Of a DNA stretch of 64,000 bases, positions 31,795 through 42,469 are shown in pieces; position 1 is the first letter of the stretch; each line of letters opens with the position of its first letter. The stretch comes from Macrosoma leucophasiata (Eukaryota > Arthropoda > Insecta > Lepidoptera > Hedylidae): contig JAWQUS010000020.1 of the NCBI GenBank assembly GCA_036365455.1, forward strand, positions 3,755,001 through 3,819,000. The letters are read 5' to 3'. Position numbers and translations under genes: made by a program. The notes beneath the pieces are model-generated. The model did no database searches. It was not told the DNA's origin and was given only the letters and a program-made list of their open reading frames with translations.

Positions 31795-32331
31795 ATATCG
31801 CTTTAATTTGATATATAAATAACACATGTACGATATGGACGTAAAAGTTAAAGGTGTGGAACGAAAATGAGTAGAGGCGACCAAGTGCGCAACGGCAGCC
31901 GTGACTTTTCAGAGTCCTTATTGCCATGAAGTGGACGATATTTTATTGAAAAAACAGGTACAAAAAACAAGTTTTCCAAAAAAAAGAATTAAAAATATTT
32001 GCAGCCATTTTTTGATAGGCAACCTGGTGGATATATTGTTATATTCTCTAGATTGGAAATATGCCTATAAATTAGGATTGCAGCAAATCTGCATGAACGA
32101 AATGATTCTGCAGTGGGATCCTAACCTAACACTTCAAGATTGAATAAATGCATTGAGGAAAACAAAACAAGTTAATGAAGTTAGTAAATTATAATAGCGA
32201 AGACACCAGGAACAAGCAGCCGGTTCCGTCTTTGAATTGATTTGACAGATATTTAAGTGCGACGTTTCCACGAAATCTGTCATGTTACTTTATAAAAGTG
32301 TGGTAAATTGACTTCTGGTACCGGGAATCAA

Positions 32332-32556
32332 TTTTTTTATGTAATGAAAGTGGCAAACAAGCATGCAGTTCACATTGATGTTAAGTGATGACTGCCGCCT
32401 TTAGACACCCACACAAAGACCAAGGTCAAAATGCAGATGCGTTACCACTCCTGAGTGCTAAGGTGTTATGCCTCTGTGCCGGAAATTACAGGGCAAGGAC
32501 AGTACCACCTGACCGGAACACGATAGTGTTAAACACTACCATTTAGCGTAAGTATA
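32332..32556 (-). repeat. SINE-A copy, 5' truncated
   Basis: Reverse copy from TTTTTTTATGTAATGAAAGT to AACACTACCATTTAGC. The last 70 bp of the head are absent. Confidence 0.82.
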
Positions 32557-33927
32557 TGCTTCCAAGGAGAGTGTCTTATACAACAGACTACAAGCTACTT
32601 TAGTACATAGATCATCAGACTAGATCAGGGCATCAGACTGCCTTTCATATGGTAATACAATATACTTCGTACAGGTTTATATAAACAACTTAGATAACTT
32701 TTTTCAGTGGATAGTTTTTTTTTTCAAAATATTTGGCTTAGTAGTTTTGGATATTAAAAGGGTAGAAAATGGTATTTTTTTTTTAATAACTTCAAAGCTA
32801 TTTAAATAAGCACTAGCTGACGCTGCAAACGTCGTTCTGCCATATTATAAATATGTAACCCATTGCTTTACCTGTTAGTTTAAAAAAACATTGAGCGTCG
32901 AAGTGTGCAACGCGTTTGAATGGTTTGAATTCAATTTATTTTCATGCGCGCCTTTTTCGACAATTAATTGAGAAAATTCAATAATATAATTGTAATAGTG
33001 TGCATACATAAAACTGATTCATTTAGGTACAAAACTTATATCTATAATTTAAGGCATACTCGAATGCGACCAAAACCTATAGTCCTTGGACATCTACTAA
33101 ATAAACCATGGAAAGTAGAGCATCGACCATCGGAATCGTTCTGTCAATAGACGCAAATGTAGTTTCTTTCAATCTGAAATCAACATTAAACCATAGCTAC
33201 AAGGTTTATTTCACCTGGTTGATTTAGTAAACCAACAAAGCTTTGTTTAATCTAGATTTGAGTGTGGGAACAGACCCTTTCAATTGCTATTTAGTACTTA
33301 TAGGTAGTGATAAAAACAGGGCTAGCATTCTCTTGCTAATGCAGGTAAATGGAATTCTTGTGTTATATGGATTACGAAATTTTGTAAATGTCATTATGAT
33401 TACCTACGAAATTTCTTAGATTATGATTACGGAATTTCGTAATCCACACAACCTAATAGTTTATTCGATATTCGATGATGTAGATTTTTGGCTTCCGAAA
33501 AGTTCTTTCAGTTACGATTTGTTTTTTAAAGGTAAAGATATTTATTTCGATTTTTAAGATCTGTAAATATACCTATTTTCTTAGTGTTTTTGGGTGAAAC
33601 TTTTCATATAAATTTCAATCGTACTTAATACTGAAAACCTTGTCTCTGTATTGATAAAGGAGACGATTAACACAACCTATTTTTAAAATAATAAAAATTT
33701 TCAGCTGCAAAAGTTAAGTTTCTTTAAATGCACGACGTTTAAAAAAAAAACTTTTTCAGTCTTAGAACAGAGATTAGTTGACTCTACAAGTTCTCGAGTA
33801 TGGTGGATCTACTTATTACATGTACTTAGAAAATGGAAACCTACCTTGCGCGTGGACCGACAGTGTCCAACACTCACTTGTTTTATTAAGTTTCAATTCT
33901 CAATTAATAATAACAGGAGCAAAGAGT
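32557..33927. other. No gene seen; AT-rich
   Basis: No supported frame. 32812-32850 (CACTAGCTGACGCTGCAAAC) looks like the end of a common lepidopteran non-coding repeat. 33370-33450 repeats short TTACGAAATTT units in both orientations. Nothing else is recognised. Confidence 0.4.
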
Positions 33928-33935
33928 AAAATCGT

Positions 33936-34186
33936 TAGGGGCGTAGCTACCGCCGCATACCTACGCATGACGTAGATATCAATTAAACGGCTCTCCGGGC
34001 TATGGGGGCCCCCAACGTGCGTAGGCGGGCCCCCCAATTTTACCCATTTAAGGTGCTTACTAAGACGAGAATGTCCTATCTTTGCACATGCGAGGGCGCT
34101 TAAAATGTGCCCCCTTAAAAAAATTACCCCATATTGTTTTTTATAGGGGCATATTTTAAGCGCCACCAATCCACGCTACGCCACTG
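33936..34186. mobile_element. hAT-like MITE with 8-bp TSD
   Basis: AAAATCGT is duplicated at 33928-33935 and 34187-34194. The ends are TAGGGGCGTAGC and, as reverse complement of the right end, CAGTGGCGTAGC. The 251-bp interior is GC-rich (GGGGGCCCCC) and non-coding. An 8-bp duplication and CAG-type ends fit the hAT superfamily. Confidence 0.82.
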
Positions 34187-34194
34187 AAAATCGT

Positions 34195-34848
34195 AATACC
34201 GTTTTAGCGACGTTCCACTATATTGAGCGAAGGTGGAACTATCTATATACTATATACTATATACTATCACTGCTGGTGAATCATCGGAAGTTTAACAATA
34301 CCTACTTCTATATTAGCTTCTAGCGGCCCGCCCTGGGTACAATGTTACCTACCCTCTACTATTCATCTTCGCTTGATGTCTAAGCCTAAAGACGCTATAA
34401 ATAAGCTATCTAATCTAACGCTCGCTTCACTCACATAAACACATGCAATATGCTCAATATAGACCCATTCAAATTAGAAAGCATCCTACAAAAAGAAAGT
34501 ACAAGAAACACATTAAATCAGTTCACTAAACACATTGTCAACACCTTAAAGCAGTTCAACAATACATGAGATATCATCACATAATAACTAAACTCAAAAT
34601 ACATATCTAACCCACTCTATACACACCTTTCATCTTGATACTGACTTAAGTCGCCCGTAAACCGTAGCGAGGACTTCTGTCAAGTCATCCACAACATTAC
34701 TTACTCCTCTTGTTTAATTATACAAAGGAGACAAAAAAAAAAAAAAACACTGACATAATTTTTCAAATCTGACCAGTAGTTCCTGAGATAAGCACGTTCA
34801 AGTAAACAAACAAACTCTTCAGCTTTATAATATTAGTATAGACATTCT
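34195..34848. other. No gene seen; possible repeat end
   Basis: 34765-34845 (GACCAGTAGTTCCTGAGATA, CTCTTCAGCTTTATAATATT) resembles the end of a frequent lepidopteran non-coding repeat whose class I cannot assign. 34240-34268 repeats CTATATA units. Nothing else is recognised. Confidence 0.4.
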
Positions 34849-35130
34849 ACTGGTAGTAGAACTCCAGTTACGAAGTTCGCTAGCGTAGACACCACCGCAT
34901 TACCTAATCTACTTACCGCTAATTGGTACTGTTCAGCACTATCGTGTTCCGGTCAGGTGGTACGGCCCTGTAATTTCCGGCACAGAGGTATAACACCTCA
35001 GGCATCAGGAACGGCAACACATGCACACTAAACTCCCAGAGATTTCGTGTAGTTGATAGGCTACAGTATTACTAACCATCAATGTTAACTGTATGCTTGT
35101 TTCCCTCTTTCATGGTAAGTATAAAAAAAT
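34849..35130 (+). repeat. SINE-A copy, diverged
   Basis: ACTGGTAGTAGAACTCCAGT, then CTGTAATTTCCGGCACAGAG, ending TTTCATGGTAAGTATAAAAA. Confidence 0.78.
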
Positions 35131-36599
35131 GCTTCGTGTTTATTTGAAAACAGAAAATTAATATGAACCTGGCAACCCTCTGTAAGTAAATACAGTGACG
35201 TAAGAACATCGTTTAATTGATTACAGATAGAAAATGGATGGTTGTTGCCTACATTCAATGAGTAAATGTGGCAATCAAAATGACATGATACACATTTTCT
35301 CTAAATTACAATATTTTATATTAGATTATGACGCTTGCTAGTTTTTGCATCGTTATATCTTAGTAACGGTGGTTTTTAGGAAGAAAATATTGATACCAAT
35401 TTTATAGATCATTTTGTGATCTACAATTTATGTCTGAAGTAATTTTACGATAAAACTTACCGTGTTGAAGCAAATCGCGAAGAACCTGTTTTTATCTTTG
35501 TTTGTTTATTTTTTATCTAACCTAATTTTTCTCCATAAACCGGAACGATGGGAAATTTTGAAATGTTTTTAATTGTGTTTCGAACTATTTTACTTATTTT
35601 CAGCTGATAGCGATTCGTTAAGTTAAATAATCTATGGATTGTTGAGGGTAAAAAACATATAAAGTTAAATTAACAAAAAATGGGGCAGGTATATTGTTAT
35701 TAATCAAAGTAGGAATCAGGAAAAGTGGACGCTTCGCAACAACGCTATCGGCTGATCAGAGCCCATGATGCAAGGGTAACGTGACTTATACGCACAACTG
35801 AGGTGCACTCATCCAGACACACCTTACCAGCGACAACAGTAATGAGAAATCGATGCATCTGACCTACGTTTTTCTTTCCCAACCCCTTTTTTTGACGCTT
35901 TTTTTGCTCGTACAAGGAAAAAGCAACGTAATGCCGAGCACACAGTTCTTTTTAATTCGACATATTGATATACCTACATGATATACATCATTCATCATAC
36001 CTACAGAAAGAATGAAAAAAAAACCAACAATCTGTGATTTTGGTAGATGTTGATAGGCTACAGTCATCACTTGATATCTAGATATATGAAATAGATACGA
36101 CGACATACACACAATCACACACCATATAAACACCCAGATCCGAAACGAATAATAACCATAGAAATTTGAACATAAAATGATTATAAAATTATCTTGATAT
36201 GTCTTATTGTTGTTTTTTTTGCAATAATAAACATGCGCGTAAAATATTATAAAGACAAACATACTACATGCACATTACAGTACCTATTACTAGCACAATC
36301 GCTCTTTAAAAAGTTCTAGTATAAAATTCCTTAAAAATAATAGTTGGAGTAAAGGAGTATTTTAAAGAATATCGCTCATTGCAAACCTAAAAGAAAATTC
36401 ATAAATGCACCGTTAACCGTCGCATGTACCCCCACAAGGGCCATTTGAATCTCAAGCACGTTTGTTACAAAACAAAACAGTTCTGTCTCCACATTTCACA
36501 TTCTCGGACCTAAACTTGAGCAATTTTTTTATCGGACTGTAGCTGGTTAACTGTCATATTACTTTACTTGCCTTATCGGTTAGCGGGCTGCTAATTGCG
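35131..36599. other. No gene seen; AT-rich
   Basis: About 36040-36085 keeps a short SINE-A piece (GTTGATAGGCTACAGTCATC). A 132-codon minus-strand frame at 35864-36262 has a chance-like composition and is not accepted as a gene. Nothing else is recognised. Confidence 0.4.
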
Positions 36600-37211
36600 G
36601 ATGGGACTGCGGAATCATTTCGTTCATCCAAATATGCTGCTAACCTATCTTTTACGCATATTTATAATCTAGAGAATATATTTATATCCATTAGGTTGTC
36701 TATCAAAATATAGCCAATATAGAAGCACCCTCTCTATTTACAAAACAAAAGAAACTTATTCGTATTCTTATGAAAATTAAAGAAACAGAAAGCTGCCGAT
36801 CCCATTTTTAAGACCTCAAAATACTGACTTTACCTTCTATATATATTTTCGAAATTTGTAAATTTGTTCAAAATAATCCAATCTTTTTTAAATACTGACA
36901 AAAATTTCAAAGCAATTATTCAATGCGTAATAAAAACAGACTAATGTTACCAAATTCCAGGCTCGCTGGATGTATTTACATACATCCATATTTACATACA
37001 TCCAGTCCCTATGTTATGGCCATTAAAACGTTTAATAAATTACCGGAATCATTTAAATACGAAACGAAAAATAAAATATTTCTTAAGAATTTAAAAAACA
37101 TGCTTGTTAAAAAATGTTATTATAATATAAAAGAATATTTTGACGATAAATTGTAAAAATATTTGCTCTATATCTTTGAACAACCACTCCTCTCATATTA
37201 TAACTATTATA

Positions 37212-38460
37212 TTAGGTTGGGGAAAAAGTTTCTTCGCATTTTTTAAGATAATTCAAAACATTTTTTAATATAGTTTATTTAAATTTAACTAAAGTATGTA
37301 TGTACCATTTTGTTCGATAACCTTTTGCCATCTTGTAACTAGGGACATGATCCCATTGCTATAAAAAATTTGGGACTTCTCATCAAAATACCGCGACAAG
37401 TGGATTTGGCAGTCCTCTCGTGATGTTAACCTAACATTGCATAAAGAATTCTGAAGAGAGCGAAACAGGTGGATATGTGAAGGTGCAAGGTTAGGACTAT
37501 ACGGCGGATGCATTAACACCTCCCAGCCAAACTCTCTTAATTTTTGCTGAGTGGCTTTAGATGTGTGAGGTCTAGCGTTATCATGATGAAACACCACACC
37601 CCTTCTGTTGATCAATTCCGGCCACTTTCTCTCAACTTCTTGCTTTAATTTCATCAGTTGTTCGCAGTAGAGTTCAGAATCGATAGTCCTGCCTGGTGGT
37701 AATAGCTCATAATGAAACATGCCCTTCCAATCCCAACCCGGGTTTCGCCACAGTCTGTGAAGCCTGACCGGCCTTTGACCACGACCTTTTTCGCACGTTC
37801 TTGTCGTACGTGATCCACTTTTCATCAGTTATCAGCTTCTTCAAAAATGATTCGGTTTCATTACGTCGTAATAAAGAATCACAAATGAGTACACGGTTCA
37901 TTAGGTTTCTTTCAGTGAGCTCGCGAGGTACCTAAATATCGAGCTTTTTTTGTACCCAGCTTTTTTCAAATGCGCCAAAACTGTTCTGTGATCAATTCTC
38001 AGTTCTTCAGCTAACGTCGTAACTACTGATATGTCGATCTTGCTCCACTTTTTCAAAAATGGCATCCATTTTATCCGTAATAGGGCGACCAGAGCGAGGT
38101 GCATCTTTTTCATCAACATTTCCGGATTGAAAACGCTTAAACCAAATTAGTGCTACTCTCACAGACACTGCACTAGGTCCATAAACATCGCAAATTTTTT
38201 TCGCGGCTTGCATTGCATTTTTACTTTTTTGTAGTAAAATTTTAAAATGTATGGAATTTCTTCATTAGATTCACTCATCTTGACAGTACGAAAAACAAAT
38301 GAAAATCACACATTTGCCTAATTTAAATTTGGAATTATGACCTTTAAAATTTTAACTTTCAATGATACCAAAACCAGCCAGATACAAGTACTACAGCCAA
38401 AGAGATTTTATTACAAGTTCATACATACTATAATGCGAAAAGACTTTTTCCCCAACCTAT
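37212..38460 (-). mobile_element. Mariner copy 2, inactivated
   Basis: TIRs TTAGGTTGGGGAAAAAGT and its reverse complement ACTTTTTCCCCAACCTAT, with TA on both sides (37210-37211 and 38461-38462), bound a 1249-bp element inserted in a LINE 3' UTR. It is close to the copy at 15128-16406. Confidence 0.9.
37289..38278 (-). pseudogene. Mariner transposase pseudogene, catalytic Asp lost
   Basis: ATG at 38278. The helix-turn-helix part (AAKKICDVYGPSAVSVRVAL) is followed by frame changes, including the same one-base loss in the A run near the YKK stretch as copy 1, and by an internal deletion after QTVAKPG. The Gly before DEKW is missing. The second Asp is kept (HHDNARPH), but the third motif reads YSPNLAPSHIHLF: the catalytic Asp is His. 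The protein is dead on several counts. Sharing the A-run defect with copy 1 means both descend from an already defective copy or that this run was lost twice. Confidence 0.88.
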
Positions 38461-39235
38461 TATAATTTTGCTGTGCCCAAATGGGTCTGTAATGAGATAC
38501 TTATAATTATTATTATTGTCCAACGCACTACCATTGCAGAATGCAAATAAATTATTGAATATTGAATATACATTTTTTATTTAGGAAAAAAAATTTTTTA
38601 CTTGTTTTTTCAAATATAGGCGACTTTACGGCAATATGTATAAAGACTGAAAAATCACGGCTGCCGTTGCCCACTTTGCCGCCCCTACATATTTTGGTTA
38701 ACTTTTTACGTCCATATCATACATTGTATTATTTATTATTATTATGATACGGGAGGCAAATTAAATCGGCCGCAAATAAGAATTGCTGCCTGTTAAAGGT
38801 AAAAATACTTGCAGCCAAATTTTGATTGGCAACCTAGTGGACCTAGTGGTTATATTTATTACATTCTCTAGATTATGAATATGAATAAAAATTAGGTTTG
38901 CAGCATATCTGGATGAACGAAATGATTCTGCAGTGGGATACTAACATATTATTTATTTTACTTAACGCTATACGCATCACATACAAACAATTCGCATTCT
39001 CAGCCAAACATTTTTTTTTTTAATCTTTTAATCTTTAGAATTTTTCCGCTAGTTCAGTCAGTCAATCGAACAATGAATGGTAGGAATTAATGGAACATTT
39101 TACTGGTGGTAGATTCTGGCTCTCGAGGGCGAAGGCACCACCGCATTACTATGTGCCGCCAAACAGCACTATCGTATTCCGGTTAGATGGTAATGTATAG
39201 CCCAGTAATAACCATCACAGAGACATAACAACTTA

Positions 39236-39754
39236 TAGTAGGGGAGCCCAAGAGGTGATTTTTGAGTTTACTCCAGCGCGTCAGAATAACATATAGGAGA
39301 TACCTTGAACCCTGTTCAGCACCCCCAAAACAACAAACCAAATCTAAGATTTCCATAAAGGGCCCGAACCCTTAGGGCTTCCGCCACGAGCCTGCCTCGC
39401 ATCCAAATCATCAGAATTTTGGATGGGAGCTTTGATTGGGTCCACTACTTACATCCTCTCTGAGTATCTGATATTAATGAGTCTAATTTCACCTTCGTTT
39501 TTAAAGAATGAAATAATTTTGAAAAGGGCGCGGCATCATTGTCCTGGTTCAAAAGCGTGTCAGATATTGTGAGAGGGTGTAAAATGTGCCCAAACAATAC
39601 TCCTATCCAAAATTTATGATTATAAGTATGATCGTAGCGTCCTTTTGATGTTTTTTAAGGGCTACCCTTCTGGCGCGGCTCCAGGGTGCATGGTATCTCC
39701 CATATCTTAATCTGACGTGCTCGAGTAAACACAAAAATATCACCATGGGCTGCC
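39236..39754 (+). mobile_element. MITE-G, best-preserved copy
   Basis: TIRs of about 75 bp: left TAGTAGGGGAGCCCAAGAGG, TTTACTCCAGCGCGTCAGAA, GGAGATACCTTGAACCCTG; the right side reversed gives GGCAGCCCATGGTGATATTT, CGTCAGATTAAGATATGGGA. The interior is non-coding (GGATGGGAGCTTTGATTGGG). Sister copies: 24685-25146, about 40797-41140, and pieces at 5055-5119 and 42043-42100. Confidence 0.78.
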
Positions 39755-39798
39755 TTGCCTGACACCTTAAAGTAGGGGTACTTTAAGGTGTCAGGCAA
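39755..39798. repeat. Perfect 20-bp palindrome at the MITE-G/SINE-A junction
   Basis: TTGCCTGACACCTTAAAGTA (39755-39774) and its exact reverse complement (39779-39798) around GGGG. The right arm is part of the host SINE-A, so the left arm is an inverted copy of host sequence made at the junction. Confidence 0.9.
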
Positions 39799-40184
39799 CG
39801 CATCTGCACTTTGACATCTGTTTTTTGTGTAAATGTCTATCTACAGGCTGCCGTCATCACTTAACATCCATGTGAACTGCTTGTTTACCACCTTCGTTAC
39901 ATAAAAAAGTGGATTACTACGTCTCTGACCAATACCTATTTTAATCTTTGAAAATATTTATATTAAACCAATACACAAATGTTGCCATGAAAAGTGGCTC
40001 ACGGCATTACCCTGTGGCATTACTGACCGGCAGTCGATAATGGCAAACACATAACTAGGTTATTATTGTAACGTTTAGAGAGGCCAGGAAATGGCTGGAT
40101 CTTAAACCGAGTGTTTGCATGCAGCTGCTGTAATTTAAATTAGGCTTTTGGAGACTAATACAAATACACAAAAGTACAACAAAA

Positions 40185-40392
40185 ATGAAAAAAGGCATGC
40201 TCAGGTGGTTTCGATGTCGAAATAATGTCGAATGAACGATGAAATGTCGAATAACTAAACAGATGCGGATGTGGATGGCAAAGTAGGCCCAGGAAGACCA
40301 AGACCAACCTTGATCAAATAGATCGAGAACGGTCTGAGGGTGGTGTCAAGAGTCGAGAAATCGGCACGCATGTATGAAGAGAATGATAAACA
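40185..40392 (+). mobile_element. Non-LTR 3' end, interrupted by SINE-B
   Basis: GGCATGCTCAGGTGGTTTCG and GATGGCAAAGTAGGCCCAGG, plus the CGGCACGCATGTATGAAGAG block, correspond in reverse to the tail at 540-867. It is decayed. It is cut by SINE-B at 40390, whose flanks share AGAATGAT. Confidence 0.6.
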
Positions 40393-40701
40393 CGTAACTT
40401 CACGCCTGTAATCCCCGAAGGGGTAGGCAGAGGTAAATGCATGCATTCAAGCATACATGCAAACACCCACGATTCGCCGGTTACGTTTTGGCCCATGTAA
40501 CAGGTGGCGAGCCTGTTGACATCTCCGGGCACATTACCAAACTTTGAGGTACTGGGAAATTTCCAGAAAATGGAAAAATCCCAATAGAACCAGAGATAAA
40601 GGCTTTTTCACCATTATCTCTGATAACCCCCTACCCGGGAATCGAACCCAGGACCTCAGCGTAGTAGTAGTGGCCTGCTACCACTAGGCTACCGAGGCAG
40701 T
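40390..40701 (-). mobile_element. SINE-B, full length with TSD
   Basis: Complete reverse copy from ACGTAACTTCACGCCTGTAA to the head CTACCACTAGGCTACCGAGG, with GGAATCGAACCCAGGACC as the B-box region. AGAATGAT before and after is a probable 8-bp target duplication. It is the best reference copy of the family here. Confidence 0.87.
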
Positions 40702-40796
40702 TAAGAATGATGAGTGAAGAAAAAGCTAGGGAAGAAGAAAGATCTAGATAACTGGCGCTTTACACTCTCTGCCTATCCCGTAATAGGTCCCGAGAG

Positions 40797-41140
40797 GGGA
40801 TTTTTTAATTTTTTAGAGCGCGTCAGATTAAGATATAGGAGATACCTTGCACCCTGTTCAGTACCTTTGCCAAATCCAAGATTTCCATAAAGGGCCGAAC
40901 CCTTAGGGCTTCCGCCACAAGCTTGCCTCGCATCCAAATCGTCAAAATGTTGGATGGCAGCTTTGATTGGGTTCACTTTACATCCTCTCTGAGTATTTGA
41001 TATTCTTGAGTAATTTTGCACCTTAATTTTGAAAGAATCAAATGTTTTTGAAAAAGGCGCAACATCAACGTCATGGATCAATGGCGCAGCATCAACCTCA
41101 TGGATGGTCAAGCATAAATGTGGTGCCTCGTGGGCGAGGC
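40797..41140 (+). mobile_element. MITE-G copy, right end missing
   Basis: Left TIR part (GAGCGCGTCAGATTAAGATA, GGAGATACCTTGCACCCTG) and body (AGGGCTTCCGCCACAAGCTT, GGATGGCAGCTTTGATTGGG) as in 39236-39754. It breaks off in a short ATCAACGTCATGGATCAATG-type repeat. Confidence 0.7.
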
Positions 41141-41154
41141 TTAAATGTGGTCTA

Positions 41155-41647
41155 CAGGGGCGGATTTGATACGTTGGCTGCCCTAGGCCTATGAAAGATT
41201 TGCGCCCCGCGCCCCCCCCTTGTGCTCTAAAGCATAAAAAAATTGATAGAAATTAAATTAAAATGAAAAAAAAAATCGGTAGTCAGTAAGTGATTTAATT
41301 AATTCTTCTAATAATTGTAATTGCCATACATGTAAATTTTCTCGCGAGATTCTATATGGACACATTTTTGAGATTTTACAAGTATTTGTTATTTTTACGG
41401 CCCTGTAATTTCCGGCACAGAGGCGTAACACCTTAGGCCTCAGGAGTGGTAACGCATCTGCATTTTGACCTTAGTCTTTGTGTGGGTGTCTATAGGCTGC
41501 AGTCATCACTTAACATCAACGTGAACTGCATGCTTGTTTACCACTTCCATTACATAAAAAAAAAAAAAAAGTATTCTAAAAAAAAAACGGTCAAATTTTG
41601 CCGCCCTAGGCCCGGACCTACTCGGCCTATAGGGAAATCCGCCTCTG
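41155..41647. mobile_element. hAT-like element with 8-bp TSD, carrying a SINE-A
   Basis: GTGGTCTA is duplicated at 41147-41154 and 41648-41655. The ends are CAGGGGCGGATTT and, reversed, CAGAGGCGGATTT; inside these GGCTGCCCTAGGCCTA faces GCCGCCCTAGGCCCGG. The 493 bp include a SINE-A at 41398-41569; no transposase is present. Confidence 0.85.
41398..41569 (+). repeat. SINE-A, 5' truncated, inside the hAT-like element
   Basis: ACGGCCCTGTAATTTCCGGC to TTACATAAAA with a 15-A tail. It is very close to the consensus suggested by the other copies, so probably young. Confidence 0.87.
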
Positions 41648-41655
41648 GTGGTCTA

Positions 41656-41699
41656 CCGCAGCCCGTCAGGTTATTGTCCAATAACCTGACAGGCTGCGG
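41656..41699. repeat. 21-bp hairpin with two-base loop
   Basis: CCGCAGCCCGTCAGGTTATT(G) pairs with its reverse complement at 41679-41699 with one mismatch. It abuts the TSD of the hAT-like element. A terminator role is not implied. Confidence 0.8.
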
Positions 41700-41954
41700 T
41701 TGCCGCTCGGCGAAATGTCTTTGTGACGACCAATTGAATGCCAGCATTGTCTATTTAACTAGTGTGAGTGTTGTTATGATTGCAGTTAGTTTTTTTTGCG
41801 TAAATGGAACCAAAATCGAAGCGATGGTTGTATGAGAGTAATATTTCTATACATTTTTATTCTGGGCAGCAGCGATACCGCCATTGCGATCCGCATGCCA
41901 CGAGTGGATTATCGTCTATTTTCCTGTAATTATACGTAACATAGTTGTGGCTAT

Positions 41955-42105
41955 CTTTGGGGAAGGGTTTATCCAGCCGTGGACGTCCTTCGCCTGAAGT
42001 GATGATGTTTTTTGGGTATCTACATATCTAAATGTAGCATTTATTCGTGATCATAGCGACCTTTTGAATTTTTTTAAGGGCTACCATTCGGGCGCTGCTC
42101 TCGGC
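41955..42105 (+). repeat. RTE tail and MITE-G fragments
   Basis: 41955-42007 is an RTE 3' tail (CCAGCCGTGGACGTCCTTCG with GATGATG). 42043-42100 is a MITE-G interior piece (CATAGCGACCTTTTGAATTT, AAGGGCTACCATTCGGGCG). A SINE-A scrap (CTATCTACAGGCTGCAG) follows. Confidence 0.5.
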
Positions 42106-42469
42106 TGCTGTCTATCTACAGGCTGCAGTATTCACTTACCATCATGTGAACAGCATGTTTATTTGCCACCACTGTCTACGCCCAACTAAGCGCGCTTTGC
42201 TTAAAACGGACCGCGCGGAAGATAACATAGAGAAGTGCGTGTGTAATCATGCGCAATTCATTATTTATTTTATGTTTATTTTATTTTATTCGAAAAACAA
42301 ACAGTTTTAAAGAGCTAGGTAGTTAGAATAATTAAGTAATGGAGCACCATTTACATGTTTTCACATATAGCGTATAGGTTAATCGGCTATTTTTATTTAT
42401 TTATTTAACCTTTATTATTTCCAACAACCTTATATAACAAGTGTGTAACTAATTTTATGCATTTTATTT

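Larger units (their letters stand above)
28272..32126. mobile_element. Long-TIR element A, interrupted by a retrotransposon
   Basis: Left end (from about 28272) GGATCCCACTGCAGAATCAT, TTCGTTCATACAGATATGCT, CTAGGTTGTCTATCAAAATT recurs inverted at about 31995-32126 (TGATTCTGCAGTGGGATCCT). The TIRs are about 125-130 bp. Without the inserted 3.3-kb retrotransposon and one target duplication, the element would be about 0.5 kb with no coding frame, hence non-autonomous. Element B (36600-38942) is a relative in the opposite orientation. The superfamily is not recognised and no target duplication could be fixed. Confidence 0.75.
36740..38571 (+). mobile_element. LINE 3' fragment (split by a mariner)
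   Basis: The last codons are at 36923-37156: MRNKNRLMLPNSRLAG, then YVMAIKTFNKLPESFK and LKNMLVKKCYYNIKEYF. This resembles the C-terminus of lepidopteran CR1/Jockey-type reverse transcriptases. The 3' UTR resumes after the mariner (38463-38571) and ends in ATTATTGAATATTGAATATA. No catalytic part is present. The same tail type occurs in reverse near 60100-60135. Confidence 0.65.
36600..38942. mobile_element. Long-TIR element B, carrying a LINE piece and a mariner
   Basis: Left end GGACTGCGGAATCATTTCGT and ATTAGGTTGTCTATCAAAAT; right end (reverse complement) TATCCCACTGCAGAATCATT. The right subterminal part also matches element A beyond the TIR (GCGGCCGATTTAATTTGCC; GATATGGACGTAAAA; GGCAACGGCAGCCGTGA), so both are one family in opposite orientations. 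Inside lie a LINE 3' fragment (36740-38571) and, within that, a mariner (37212-38460). Confidence 0.75.
39102..39908 (+). repeat. SINE-A (older subfamily) split by MITE-G
   Basis: Head and middle are 39102-39235 (ACTGGTGGTAGATTCTGGCT; AACCATCACAGAGACATAAC). The tail is 39794-39908 (GGCAACGCATCTGCACTTTG; TACCACCTTCGTTACATAAA). The insertion between them is MITE-G plus a 44-nt palindrome. Confidence 0.8.

Noticed and set aside
35864..36262. 132-codon minus-strand frame
   Set aside because: Hydrophobic, AT-driven composition, overlaps a SINE-A scrap, and has no splice or domain support.
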